The notes: a model not told the origin generated them from the sequence alone. Counted from the stretch's first letter, positions 15,978 through 26,500 are shown. The stretch is DNA of 64,000 nt from Streptomyces sp. NBC_01198 (GCF_036010485.1 NZ_CP108568.1:5294501-5358500), one strand, 5' to 3'. A program made the numbers and translations.

Positions 15978-17591
15978 ATGATGAGGCGCATGGATCTCAT
16001 CCCGCAGGCGCGGCTCGCGCGGACAGGTGACGGCAGGTTCGTGGTCGGGGAAGGGACGGGGCTGGAGGTGGGGGCGGGGGCCGAGGGGGCCGCGCGGTGG
16101 GTGCGCGGGGTGCTCGGCCCGGCGCTCGGGCTGGGGTTCGACGGGACCGCGGGCAGCATCCGGCTGGACGTGGATCCGGGCCTCGGGCCCGAGGCGTACC
16201 GCCTGGCCGTGACACCGCACACCGCGCAGGTGACCGGCGGGGACGCCGCCGGCGTCTTCTGGGGCGCCCAGACGCTGCGCCAGCTCATGGCGCCCGAGGC
16301 CTTCCGCCGGGCCCCGGTCCGCCAGGCCCCGACCTGGACCCTGCCGGTCTGCGAGATCGAGGACCGGCCCCGCTTCCACTGGCGCGGCTTCATGCTGGAC
16401 GTCGCACGCCATTTCATGCCCAAGGACGGCGTCCTGCGCCACCTCGACCTGATGGCGGCGCACAAGCTGAACGTGCTCCACCTGCATCTCACCGACGACC
16501 AGGGCTGGCGCCCCGAGATCACCCGCTACCCGCGGCTGACCGAGGTGGGCGGGTGGCGGCACCGGACGAAGGTGGGCCTGCGGGAGTCCCCGCTGTGGGA
16601 CGAGCGCCCGCACGGCGGGTACTACACCCAGGACGACCTCCGGGAGATCGTGGCGTACGCGGCGGCCCGCTGCGTCACGGTGGTGCCGGAGATCGACATC
16701 CCCGGCCACTCGCAGGCGGCCATCGCCGCGTATCCGGAGCTGGGCAACACCGACGTCGTGGACACCGCCGCCCTGCGGGTCTGGCCGGAGTGGGGGGTGA
16801 ACCCCAACGTGCTGGCGCCCACCGAGGCGACCCTGCGGTTCTACGAGGGCGTCCTGACCGAGCTGCTCGACATCTTCCCCGGCACCTTCGTGCACATCGG
16901 CGGCGACGAGTGCCCCAAGGAGCAGTGGCGGGCCTCGCCCGCCGCCCAGGCGCGGATCGCCGAGCTGGGGGTGCGGGACGAGGACGGGCTGCAGAGCGCG
17001 CTCATCCGGCACTTCGACCGCTGGCTGGCGGACCGCGGGCGGCGGCTGATCGGCTGGGACGAGATCCTGGAGGGCGGGCTCGCGGAGGGCGCCGCGGTGT
17101 CGTCCTGGCAGGGCTACGCGGGCGGCGTGGCGGCGGCCAGGGCGGGGCACGACGTGGTGATGTGCCCGCAGAGCCAGGTGTATCTGGACTGGCGGCAGGC
17201 GGACGGCCCGGACGAGCCGGTGCCGGTCTCCCACGTGCGGACCCTGGAGGACGTCTACCGCTTCGAGCCGGTGCCCGCCGAACTGACCGCGGCGGAGGCG
17301 GCACACGTCATCGGCACCCAGGCCAACGTGTGGACCGAAGTCCTGGACTCCCCGCGGGCGGTGGACTACGCGGTCTACCCGCGGCTGGCCGCCCTGGCCG
17401 AGGTCGCCTGGTCGCCGTTGCCCGCGCCGCGGGAGCGGGACTGGCCCGGTTTCGAGGCCAGGATGCGGACGCACTACGCCCGGCTGGACGCCCTCGGCGT
17501 CGAGTACCGCCCGCCCGGCGGCCCGCGGCCCTGGCAGCGCCGGCCCGGCGTCCTGGGGCGGCCGTTGGACGGTTCGCCCACGATCGTGTGA
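15978..17591 (+). CDS. Beta-N-acetylhexosaminidase, glycoside hydrolase family 20
   Basis: The 537-residue enzyme has a GH20b-like N-terminal domain (about 1-125) and a catalytic barrel beginning PRFHWRGFMLDVARHFMP. The catalytic Asp-Glu pair is D310-E311 in VHIGGDECPKEQW. It releases terminal GlcNAc or GalNAc from chitooligosaccharides or wall fragments by substrate-assisted catalysis. No signal peptide is seen, so it is probably cytoplasmic or non-classically released. Starts at 15981 and 15990 are alternatives because the GGGAGGG ribosome site abuts the first ATG. It precedes the Mo-hydroxylase operon without obvious functional link. Confidence 0.9.
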   Translation: MMRRMDLIPQARLARTGDGRFVVGEGTGLEVGAGAEGAARWVRGVLGPALGLGFDGTAGSIRLDVDPGLGPEAYRLAVTPHTAQVTGGDAAGVFWGAQTLRQLMAPEAFRRAPVRQAPTWTLPVCEIEDRPRFHWRGFMLDVARHFMPKDGVLRHLDLMAAHKLNVLHLHLTDDQGWRPEITRYPRLTEVGGWRHRTKVGLRESPLWDERPHGGYYTQDDLREIVAYAAARCVTVVPEIDIPGHSQAAIAAYPELGNTDVVDTAALRVWPEWGVNPNVLAPTEATLRFYEGVLTELLDIFPGTFVHIGGDECPKEQWRASPAAQARIAELGVRDEDGLQSALIRHFDRWLADRGRRLIGWDEILEGGLAEGAAVSSWQGYAGGVAAARAGHDVVMCPQSQVYLDWRQADGPDEPVPVSHVRTLEDVYRFEPVPAELTAAEAAHVIGTQANVWTEVLDSPRAVDYAVYPRLAALAEVAWSPLPAPRERDWPGFEARMRTHYARLDALGVEYRPPGGPRPWQRRPGVLGRPLDGSPTIV

Positions 17592-17643
17592 CCGTTCGGC
17601 AACTTCCGCCCCGGGCCGCGGGCGGACCTGGCACGGTGGACCC

Positions 17644-17691
17644 GTAACCGCCGTTACCTGCATGAAGGATGGCAATTCCGGCACTGTGCCG
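17644..17691. promoter_or_regulatory. Two palindromes upstream of the Mo-hydroxylase operon
   Basis: GTAAC-CGCC-GTTAC at 17644-17657 and CGGCAC-T-GTGCCG at 17679-17691 are perfect inverted repeats in the 265-base gap before the FAD subunit gene. Such spacing suits a repressor operator. No regulator gene is adjacent, so the binding protein is unknown. Confidence 0.45.
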
Positions 17692-17856
17692 TTTTCCCCG
17701 GGAGACGTACGATCACACGCGTGGCGGACGGATCGGTACTTCGTGGACCCTCGCGCCGACCCCGGGGGAAGATGTGCCAGAGTTGCCACGTCCGGGCGCT
17801 CAGCACGTACGGTACGGCTACCGCGTGACGGAGGAAGGCCGGGAAGGGGCAGCTGC

Positions 17857-18725
17857 GTGAGCACGTATGCACAGCAGACCGCGGAGAATGTCACGTTGCC
17901 GTCCTCGCTCGACGAGGCGGTGGCGGCGCTCGCCGCCATGCCCAGCGCCGTGCCTGTCGCGGGCGGCACCGACCTGATGGCGTCGGTGAACGCCGGGCTG
18001 CTGCGGCCGGCCGCGCTCGTCGGCCTGGGCCGCATCGCCGAGATCCGCGGCTGGCAGTACGCCGACGGGGCCGCGCTGCTCGGCGCGGGACTCACCCACG
18101 CGCGCATGGGGCGCCCCGACTTCGCCGCGCTCATCCCCGCGCTGGCCGCCGCCGCACGGTCGGCGGGGCCGCCGCAGATCCGCAACGCGGGCACCCTCGG
18201 CGGCAACATCGTCTCCGCGGCGCCCACCGGTGACGCCCTCCCGGTGCTGGCCGCGCTGGAGGCGAGCGTCATCCTGGCCGGCCCAGAGGCCGACCGGGAG
18301 ATCCCGGTCAGCCACCTGCTGACCGGCATGGACCCGCTGCGGCCCGGCGAGTTGCTGGCCTTCGTCCGCATCCCGCTGCTGCACGCCCCGCAGACCTTCC
18401 TCAAGGCCACCGGCCGCACCGGTCCCGGCCGCGCGGTCGCCTCCGTCGCGCTCGTGGTGGACCCGGCGCGGCGCCAGGTGCGGTGCGCCGTCGGCGCGGT
18501 CGCCCAGGTGCCGCTGCGGCCGCTGGAGGCCGAGCAGTGGGTCGCCGGGCTGATCGACTGGGACGGCGAGCGCACCCTGGCATCCGAGGCGTGCACCGCC
18601 TTCGGGGAGTACGTCGCCGCCGCGTGCATCCCCGACCAGCCGGGGGTCGAACTGCCCCCGGCCGCCGTCCAGCTGCGCCGTACGGTGGCCGCACTGTCCC
18701 GCCGAGCGCTCGGGAGGGCCCTGGC

Positions 18726-18729
<4 letters not shown>
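17857..18729 (+). CDS. Molybdenum hydroxylase, FAD-binding subunit (xanthine dehydrogenase family)
   Basis: The 290-residue subunit has the FAD motif VPVAGGTDLMASVNAG near residue 33 and the second signature IRNAGTLGGNIVSAAPTGDALPVL near 107, both intact, plus the C-terminal CO-dehydrogenase flavoprotein domain. It starts at GTG 17857 behind GGAAGGGG. It should pass electrons from the Fe-S subunit to FAD and then to NAD or another acceptor. The next gene overlaps its stop by 4 bases (ATGA), a mark of translational coupling. Confidence 0.88.
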
Positions 18730-19958
<1,229 letters not shown>

Positions 19959-20157
19959 CCCCGCCGCGCGAACCCGGCGTCCCCCGCGGGGACGGCCGCC
20001 GTGCGACATCGCGACCCGGCCCGCTCTCCCGTCCGCACGGGCGCGCGGCCACCTGCGGCGTACCCCGGCAGGGGCAGTCGCACACGACCTCTCACTCGCG
20101 CGGGTGGCTGCGGGTGGGCCCATGGAGACGAAGCGCCGTACGCGCGGGAGGCGCCCG

Positions 20158-22461
20158 ATGAGCGTCATCGACGAACCCGGCGCCGTCGCCGAGACCCTGG
20201 CCGGCGGGCCGCCGCACGGCATCGGCACCTCCGTGCCGTCGACCGACGACCCGGCGAAGACGCAGGGCACCTATCCGTACGCGGCCGACCTGTGGGCCGA
20301 GGGCCTGCTGTGGGCCGCGGTGCTGCGCTCGCCGTACCCGCACGCCCGCATCGTCCGGATCGACACCGCCGAGGCCGTCGCGATGCCCGGCGTGCGCGCC
20401 GTCGTCACGCACGAGGACGTGCCCGGGGACGCCATGCACGGGCGGCTGGTCGCCGACCGGCCGGTCTTCGCCAAGGACATCGTGCGCCACCACGGCGAGC
20501 CGATCGCCGCGGTCGCCGCCGACCACCCGGACACCGCCAGGCTCGCGGCCGCCGCCATCCTGGTCGAGTACGAGGTGCTTGAACCGGTCACCGACCCGGA
20601 GAAGGCCTTCGCCGCCGAGCCGCTGCACCCCGACGGCAACCTGATCCGGCACATCCCGCTGCGCTTCGGCGACCCCGACACCGTCGGCGAGGTCATCGTC
20701 GAGGGCCTGTACCGCGTCGGCCGCCAGGACCCGGCCCCGATCGGCGCCGAGGCGGGCCTCGCGGTGCCGCGGCCGGACGGCGGCGTCGAGCTCTACGTCG
20801 CCTCCACCGACCCGCACGCCGACCGCGACATCGCCGCGGCCTGCTTCGGCCTGGAGGCCGACCATGTGAAGGTCGTCGTCACCGGTGTGCCCGGTGCGAT
20901 GGGCGACCGCGAGGACTCCGGCATCCAGCTGCCGCTCGGGCTGCTGGCGCTCAGGACCGGCTGCCCGGTCAAATTCGTCGCGACCCGCGAGGAGTCCTTC
21001 CTCGGCCACGCCCACCGGCACCCCACCCTGCTGCGCTACCGCCACCACGCGGACGCGGAGGGGCGGTTGGTGAAGGTCGAGGCGCAGATCCTGCTGGACG
21101 CGGGAGCCTACGCCGACGCCTCCTCCGACGCGCTGGCCGCCGCGGTGTCCTTCGCCGCCGGGCCCTACGTCGTCCCGCACGTCTTCGTCGAGGGCTGGGC
21201 GGTGCGCACCAACAACCCGCCGTCCGGGCACGTACGCGGCGAGGGCGCCCTCCAGGTCTGCACGGCCTACGAGGGCCAGATGGACAAGCTCGCCGCCAAA
21301 CTCGGCCTGGAACCCGCCGAGATCCGGATGCGCAACGTGCTGGCGACCGGCGACCTGCTGCCCACCGGGCAGACCGTCACCTGCCCGGCCCCGGTCGGCG
21401 AGCTGCTGAAGGCGGTAAGGGACGCCGACCTGCCGCCGCTGCCCGACGGCGACGACGAGTCGCAGTGGCTGCTGCCCGGCGGCACCTCGGGCGCGGGCGA
21501 GCCCGGTGCGGTGCGCCGTGGTGTCGGCTACGCGCTCGGCATGGTGCACGTCCTCGGCGCCGAAGGCACCGACGAGGTGTCCACCGCGACCGTAAGGGTG
21601 CACGACGGCCGCGCCACCGTCATCTGCGCCGCCGTCGAGACCGGCCAGGGCTTCACCACGCTGGCCCGGCAGATCGTCCAGGAGGTGCTCGGTGTCGAGG
21701 ACGTCCGGGTGCTGCCCTCCGACACCGACCAGCCGCCAGCCGGGCCTTCGGCGCGCGGCCGGCACACCTGGGTCTCCGGCGGGGCCGTCGAGCGGGCCGC
21801 GAAGATGGTGCGGACGCAGCTGCTGCAGCCGCTGGCCGCGAAGTTCGGCATGTCCGTGGAGCTGCTGACCATCGCCGACGGGAAGATCACCTCCTACGAC
21901 GGGGTGCTGTCCACGACCGTCGCCGAGACGCTGGACGGCAAGGAGCTGTGGGCGACCGCGCAGTGCCGCCCGCACCCCACCGACCGGCTGGACGAGACCG
22001 GCCAGGGCGACGCCTTCGTCGGGCTGACCTTCTGCGCGATCCGCGCGGTGGTCGACGTCGACATCGAGCTGGGCGCCGTGCGGGTGGTGGAACTGGCCGT
22101 CGCCCAGGACGTCGGCCGGATCCTCAACCCGCGGCAGCTGACCGCCCGGATCGAGGCCGGCGTCACCCAGGGTGTCGGGCTGGCCCTCATGGAGGACCTG
22201 CGCGCCCCCCGCGGCATCATCAAACGCCCCAGCCTCACCGGTTACGCCCTCCCCACCGCCCTCGACGCGCCGGACGTCCGCATCGTCAAACTCGTCGAGG
22301 AGCGCGACGTCGTCGCCCCCTTCGGCGCCAAGGCCGTCAGCGCGGTGCCCGTCGTGACCTCGCCCGCCGCGGTGGCCGCCGCGGTCCGCGCCGCCACCGG
22401 CCGCCCCGTCGCGCGGCTCCCCATCCGTCCCCAGGCGGCCATCGTGAAGCCGCAGACGTAG
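20158..22461 (+). CDS. Molybdenum hydroxylase large subunit, molybdopterin-binding, with non-canonical active site
   Basis: The 767-residue protein aligns by order of motifs with xanthine dehydrogenase/CO dehydrogenase large subunits (domain AADLWAEGLLWAAVLRSPYPHARI near 42; ETGQGFTTLARQIVQEVLG near 495). Three key stretches deviate. The glycine motif normally GGGFGGKE reads GAMGDRE (246-252). The RGFG motif reads RGEG (360-363). The final GVGEP motif with the catalytic glutamate reads AVSAVP, with A729 at the Glu position. ATG 20158 is chosen because GGGAGG lies 6 bases upstream; bases 19959-20157 form a non-coding gap. It may be inactive, structural, or use different chemistry. Confidence 0.85.
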   Translation: MSVIDEPGAVAETLAGGPPHGIGTSVPSTDDPAKTQGTYPYAADLWAEGLLWAAVLRSPYPHARIVRIDTAEAVAMPGVRAVVTHEDVPGDAMHGRLVADRPVFAKDIVRHHGEPIAAVAADHPDTARLAAAAILVEYEVLEPVTDPEKAFAAEPLHPDGNLIRHIPLRFGDPDTVGEVIVEGLYRVGRQDPAPIGAEAGLAVPRPDGGVELYVASTDPHADRDIAAACFGLEADHVKVVVTGVPGAMGDREDSGIQLPLGLLALRTGCPVKFVATREESFLGHAHRHPTLLRYRHHADAEGRLVKVEAQILLDAGAYADASSDALAAAVSFAAGPYVVPHVFVEGWAVRTNNPPSGHVRGEGALQVCTAYEGQMDKLAAKLGLEPAEIRMRNVLATGDLLPTGQTVTCPAPVGELLKAVRDADLPPLPDGDDESQWLLPGGTSGAGEPGAVRRGVGYALGMVHVLGAEGTDEVSTATVRVHDGRATVICAAVETGQGFTTLARQIVQEVLGVEDVRVLPSDTDQPPAGPSARGRHTWVSGGAVERAAKMVRTQLLQPLAAKFGMSVELLTIADGKITSYDGVLSTTVAETLDGKELWATAQCRPHPTDRLDETGQGDAFVGLTFCAIRAVVDVDIELGAVRVVELAVAQDVGRILNPRQLTARIEAGVTQGVGLALMEDLRAPRGIIKRPSLTGYALPTALDAPDVRIVKLVEERDVVAPFGAKAVSAVPVVTSPAAVAAAVRAATGRPVARLPIRPQAAIVKPQT

Positions 22462-22584
22462 GTTTTCTGGTCCCACCGTTGTCCCGCGGAACTGTGCGTG
22501 CGGCCTGACGGGCCGTCATACTCACAGTGACGTCAGTTGCACAGCCTGCGCGGCTCGCAGGGCGCAGGGGACCACGGGGGACGT

Positions 22585-24216
22585 ATGAGCACAGCCACCC
22601 GGCCCGTTCCGCAGCCCAGGGACGGCACCCGGCCGCCGGCCTTCCGCACCGAGACCACCCGGCTGCTCAGCGCCGGGGTCTACTTCGACACCGGCTTCCG
22701 CACCCGCGTCATCGAGGAGCTGGTCGAGCACGAGGAGCGGCCGGTCGCCCCCTCGCTCGGCATCGACGCCCTGCCGGTGCTCGCGCACGCGCTGCGCGCC
22801 CGCCGCCGGGAGGCGCAGACCGGGGCGTGGGTGGTGCTGATCTGGGTGGTCTTCGCCGGCTTCGCGGTGACCGGCACCGCCTCGGACTCGGTGCTGCGCG
22901 TCCCGTGGTTCGCGGTGTACGCGCTGCTGTGCGCGATGGCCTGGGCCAGGCGCAGCGCGGCCGGGGTGGGCGTGGCGGTCTTCACCCTGGACCGTGCGAT
23001 GCTCAAGGAGGCCACCAGCGGCCGGCTGAAGCTGCTGCTGCCGGTGTTCACCCCGCTGGTCGGCGTGGTCTACGCGGGGGCGGTGCTCATCACGCTGCTG
23101 AGCGGCGACAACGCCTGGGCGGGCGTGTTCTTCCCGTTCCTGCTCGCGCTGCCGGTCTGGCTGCACCGCGGCCACGTCACCACCGTGATGTGCCGGGAGC
23201 TGGGCCGTACGGCCTACGCGCACGCGCCCCGCGCCACCCTCGGCGGCTCCCCGCAGTGGCGGCGGATCGGCGCGGCCATCGACCGCGAGCAGCACTCGCC
23301 GCTGACCATCTACGACCCCTTCCGGCCCTTCATCGGCGCCGGCAAGCCGTACGAACCCTGGTCACTGGCCATGGAGTTGAAGCCGGCCGACCCGGCGAAG
23401 GCCGCGATGGCGGCGGAGCCGCCACGGCTGACCGGGCGCGAGGTCATCGACCTCATCAAGCCGCGCATGACGGCGCTGCGCGACTCCGCGGCGGCCAGCC
23501 GGGACCGGCTGCGCTCGCTGGAGATCGACGAGTTCGTCTACCTGCCCGCCGGACTGCGCCGGGCCGAGGTGGTCTACGCGGCGGGCACGGTCGACGAGCA
23601 CCTGGCGGCGGCGGCCGGCGAGGGCGGTGAGGCGCGGCGGCACTTCCTGCGGATCAGGGTCGGCGCGTGGGAGGAGCAGATCGTGGTGTCGATCCTGGTC
23701 CGGGTGCACACCCAGGGCGGCATGCTCGTGCTGGAGGTCGTCCCGCACGTCCTGACCCCGGTGCGCCCGGAGTTCAGGGCGGTGGACGTGATCGCGGACC
23801 GCGGCCAGGCCGACCCGGTACGGCACGCGCTGCGCAGCCTGCTGGCGAGCCCGGCCGCGGGGCTCGCCGCGATGGCGTCGCTGGTGCGTACCGGCGTGGC
23901 GGTCTTCCGCACCTGGCTCGCCGACCCCGAGCACGCACTGCCCGACGGGCCGACCACGTCGGTGCGGGAGTTGGGCAGCGTGCGGGAGGTGTCGCTCTTC
24001 CAGGAGATGGACATCAGCCGCTACGTGAAGACCGTCCAGGACCGGATCGCCAGCGGCGTGCGGGACGCGCTGCGGCTGAAGGGCTACGCGACGGGTGAGT
24101 TCGAGCAGCAGATCGTCAACGTCAGCGGCGGCGGCGTCTACATCGGTGCGATGAGCGGCGGCGCGGTCGCGACAGGGGACCGGGCGTCGGCGAAGCACAC
24201 GGAAGGCGGTGCCTGA
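22585..24216 (+). CDS. Multi-pass membrane protein ending in a 20-residue Gly-rich motif
   Basis: This 543-residue protein has four hydrophobic segments in the first half (about residues 75-95, 105-122, 145-170 and 175-195), then a large soluble region (about 215-510). The C-terminus carries GVYIGAMSGGAVATG...ASA at 517-536. The same motif occurs twice in the next gene, whose ATG overlaps this stop (TGATG). I do not recognise a family for the rest. The shared motif implies that the two products interact. Its shape recalls bacterial amyloid signalling motifs, which is an inference. Confidence 0.75.
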   Translation: MSTATRPVPQPRDGTRPPAFRTETTRLLSAGVYFDTGFRTRVIEELVEHEERPVAPSLGIDALPVLAHALRARRREAQTGAWVVLIWVVFAGFAVTGTASDSVLRVPWFAVYALLCAMAWARRSAAGVGVAVFTLDRAMLKEATSGRLKLLLPVFTPLVGVVYAGAVLITLLSGDNAWAGVFFPFLLALPVWLHRGHVTTVMCRELGRTAYAHAPRATLGGSPQWRRIGAAIDREQHSPLTIYDPFRPFIGAGKPYEPWSLAMELKPADPAKAAMAAEPPRLTGREVIDLIKPRMTALRDSAAASRDRLRSLEIDEFVYLPAGLRRAEVVYAAGTVDEHLAAAAGEGGEARRHFLRIRVGAWEEQIVVSILVRVHTQGGMLVLEVVPHVLTPVRPEFRAVDVIADRGQADPVRHALRSLLASPAAGLAAMASLVRTGVAVFRTWLADPEHALPDGPTTSVRELGSVREVSLFQEMDISRYVKTVQDRIASGVRDALRLKGYATGEFEQQIVNVSGGGVYIGAMSGGAVATGDRASAKHTEGGA

Positions 24217-24767
24217 TGGCGGCGGAGCACGAGGACCAGGACGCGGCGGAGCAGGACGCCGCGCGGCAGGCGCCGCCCGCGGCGTCCGGCACGGGCGGCA
24301 TCTCGATCGGTGTGATGACCGGCGGGGCGGCCGCGGCCGGCGAGAACGCCCGGGCGGAGGACCGCGCCCACCGGGCCGCGGCGCCCCCGCCGCCTCCGTA
24401 CGCCGGTCCGCCGCTGCCCGCGCCGGGCGCCGGGATCGGCGTCGGTGTGATGACCGGCGGGGCGGTGGCCGCCGGCCGCGGCGCCCGGGCGGTCGACGCC
24501 TCGACGCAGTACGTCGCGGCGTCCGCCGAACTGGCCGCCGCCGTCGGCGTGCTGCGCGAGCAGCTGCGGGTGCTGGCGCCCAGCGAGGAGACCGCCGAGG
24601 TCGACGCGGAACTGGCCGGGGCGGAACGGGAGATCGCCGAGGGCGGCCTGGTGCGGCGCAGCCGGCTCCAGTGGCTGCGCGACCGGCTCGACCTCGGCGC
24701 GACCGCCGCGGCCGGGCTGGCCTCCGCCGCGGCCGTCGTCCAGGCGTGCCTGGAACTGCTCGGCTGA
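24216..24767 (+). CDS. Small adaptor-like protein with two copies of the Gly-rich motif and a C-terminal helical domain
   Basis: The 183-residue protein has motif copies at 28-47 (GISIGVMTGGAAAAG...) and 73-92 (GIGVGVMTGGAVAAG...), separated by a Pro-rich linker (PPPPPYAGPPLPAP). Residues of about 95-183 are predicted helical (ELAAAVGVLREQLRVL, EVDAELAGAEREIAEG, a final Ala-rich helix). The consensus of all three copies in the operon is G-[IV]-x-[IV]-G-x-M-[ST]-G-G-A-x-A-x-G-x-x-A-x-A. It lies between two membrane-protein genes and is translationally coupled to the first. It may belong to one of the uncharacterised Streptomyces DUF families; I cannot verify which. Confidence 0.75.
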   Translation: MAAEHEDQDAAEQDAARQAPPAASGTGGISIGVMTGGAAAAGENARAEDRAHRAAAPPPPPYAGPPLPAPGAGIGVGVMTGGAVAAGRGARAVDASTQYVAASAELAAAVGVLREQLRVLAPSEETAEVDAELAGAEREIAEGGLVRRSRLQWLRDRLDLGATAAAGLASAAAVVQACLELLG

Positions 24768-24783
24768 GAAGGGGGTGGCCGCG

Positions 24784-25692
24784 ATGGCCCGATGGGACGC
24801 GGAGAACCAGCGCTGGGTGCAGGACCCGGCGCCGGGAGCGGACGGTGACACCCTGCCCGTGGCGGTGCCGCCGGCACTGGGTGTGCTGTCGCGCGGCAAC
24901 AGCAGCAGGCGGGTGCTGATCGTGGCGTTCGCCGTGGTGGCGGTCTGCGCGGCCGCCGGCGCCGGCCTGTGGGCGGTGACGTCCGGCGGGAGCGGCGGCT
25001 CCGACAGCGCGGGCGGGCTGCCGGGCTTCGGCACCGCCGGCACGTCGGCGTACTCGACCGGCCCGGAGACGTCCGGCGGCGCGGGCAGCACGTACGATCC
25101 CGGCTCGACCTACGATCCCGGCTCGACGGACGACTCCGCGGGCGACTCTGCGGGCGGCTCGGCAGGGGCCGGCGACTGGGACGGCACTGCCTCGCCGACG
25201 ACCGACGTCCCCTCCACGGCGCCGCCGCTCAGCACGCCGCCGGACGGCTTCGAACAGCTCACGGACCCGGCGGGCTTCACCGTCGACGTGCCGCAGTCCT
25301 GGGAGCGCACCACCGAGGGCGCCAGCGTCTACTACCGCAGCGCGGACGGGGCGAGCCTGATCCAGATCTTCGCCCTCAACGGGCCGGAGACGACGCCCTA
25401 CCAGTCGCTGGCGGCGACCCAGGAGACCGTCTCCCACCACGACGGCTTCCAGCTGGTCGGCCTGAGCTACCTCAGCGACGACCAGGCCCCCGACGCCGCC
25501 GAGCTCGAATACACCTACACCCGCGACGGGGGCGGCACCCGCCACGTGGTCGACCGCGCCTTCACCGGGCCGGACGGCGTGCAGTACGCGCTGCTGGTCG
25601 CCGGCCCGGACGACGACTGGTCCACGTATCGGAACGTCTTCCAGGTCCTGCGCGACTCCTTCTGCCCGGACGGCTACTGCGGCAGCGACTGA
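24784..25692 (+). CDS. Single-pass membrane protein with Gly/Ser-rich linker and C-terminal extracytoplasmic domain
   Basis: The 302-residue protein has a short cytosolic segment (including MARWDAENQRWVQDP, a motif seen in small actinobacterial membrane proteins), one transmembrane helix (about 42-62, RVLIVAFAVVAVCAAAGAGLWAV), a long Gly/Ser/Thr linker with repeated STYDPG units (about 95-110), and a folded domain (about 155-302) of the kind found outside the membrane in kinase-associated proteins. ATG 24784 has a GAAGGGGG site at 8 bases; GTG 24775 is too close. It is the third gene of the operon and lacks the Gly-rich motif. A sensing role is plausible but unproven. Confidence 0.75.
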   Translation: MARWDAENQRWVQDPAPGADGDTLPVAVPPALGVLSRGNSSRRVLIVAFAVVAVCAAAGAGLWAVTSGGSGGSDSAGGLPGFGTAGTSAYSTGPETSGGAGSTYDPGSTYDPGSTDDSAGDSAGGSAGAGDWDGTASPTTDVPSTAPPLSTPPDGFEQLTDPAGFTVDVPQSWERTTEGASVYYRSADGASLIQIFALNGPETTPYQSLAATQETVSHHDGFQLVGLSYLSDDQAPDAAELEYTYTRDGGGTRHVVDRAFTGPDGVQYALLVAGPDDDWSTYRNVFQVLRDSFCPDGYCGSD

Positions 25693-25744
25693 CCCGGGGG
25701 GGCGCCCGCTCCGGCTCCGTCCGGTTCGGTCCGGTCCGGTCCTT

Positions 25745-26500
25745 TCAGCGGACCATGCCGACGGCCATCGTCCTGACCGCCTCCAGCGCCTCGGCCTGGA
25801 GGCCGCCGCCGAAGGTGACGCGGGTGGCGCCCAGCGCCCCGAGCTCGCGCGGGGAGGGGGTGCCGGGCTTGCACAGGGCGTTGACCGGGACGCCGACCCC
25901 TTCGGCGATGGCCGCCAGGTGCGTCGCGGGGGCGAGGATCGGATAGACGCAGTCGGCGCCGGCGGCGGCGTACCGCAGCCCGCGCTCCACCGCGGCGGCG
26001 GGCGTCCGCTCCCCGCGCAGATACGTGTCGACCCGCGCGTTGATCACCAGCGCGGAGCCGGCCGCCGCCCGCACCTCGGCCAGCCGGTCGGCCTGCCGCC
26101 CGGCCTCGACCAGGGTCCCGGCGGCCAGGTCGGAGTCCTCCAGGTTGCAGCCCACCGCACCGGCCTCCAGCAGCCGTTCGACCAGCTCGGCGGCGGGGAG
26201 CCCGTAACCCGCCTCGACATCCGCGGTCACGGGTACGTCCACGGCCCGGGTGATGCGGCGGATCGCGGCGAACATCTCGCCGGGGGGCGTGCCCTCGCCG
26301 TCCTCGTAGCCGAGCGACGCGGCGATCCCGGCGCTGGGCGTGGCCAGCGCCGGGAAACCGGCGTCGGCGAAGACCCGCGCACTTGCGGCGTCCCACGGCC
26401 CGGGCAGCACCAGTGGATCGCCGGCCTCCCGCCCGAGATGCAGCGCGCGCAACACGTCCGCGCCGGTCCCGACCGCTCTTTCCTTCGTCCGCTCCGTCAT
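25745..26500 (-). CDS. Isocitrate lyase/PEP mutase superfamily protein
   Basis: This 251-residue (alpha/beta)8-barrel protein has the family motifs LPGPWDAASARVFADAGF, VPVTADVEAGYG (metal-binding Asp/Glu) and GCNLEDSD, plus NALCKPGTPS near the C-terminus. The specific lyase signature KKCGH is absent, so it is not an isocitrate lyase. The reaction may be C-C or P-C bond cleavage on an oxaloacetate-like substrate. The start is placed at MTERTKERA. It is monocistronic and divergent from the flavoprotein gene. Confidence 0.85.
   Translation of the reverse strand: MTERTKERAVGTGADVLRALHLGREAGDPLVLPGPWDAASARVFADAGFPALATPSAGIAASLGYEDGEGTPPGEMFAAIRRITRAVDVPVTADVEAGYGLPAAELVERLLEAGAVGCNLEDSDLAAGTLVEAGRQADRLAEVRAAAGSALVINARVDTYLRGERTPAAAVERGLRYAAAGADCVYPILAPATHLAAIAEGVGVPVNALCKPGTPSPRELGALGATRVTFGGGLQAEALEAVRTMAVGMVR

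Noticed and set aside
19959..20157. Extra coding segment between the 2Fe-2S and large subunits of the Mo-hydroxylase
   Set aside because: ATG 19955 overlaps the previous stop but opens a frame that ends at 20161 without domain content; it is not in frame with the large subunit, and GGGAGG 6 bases before ATG 20158 marks the real start.
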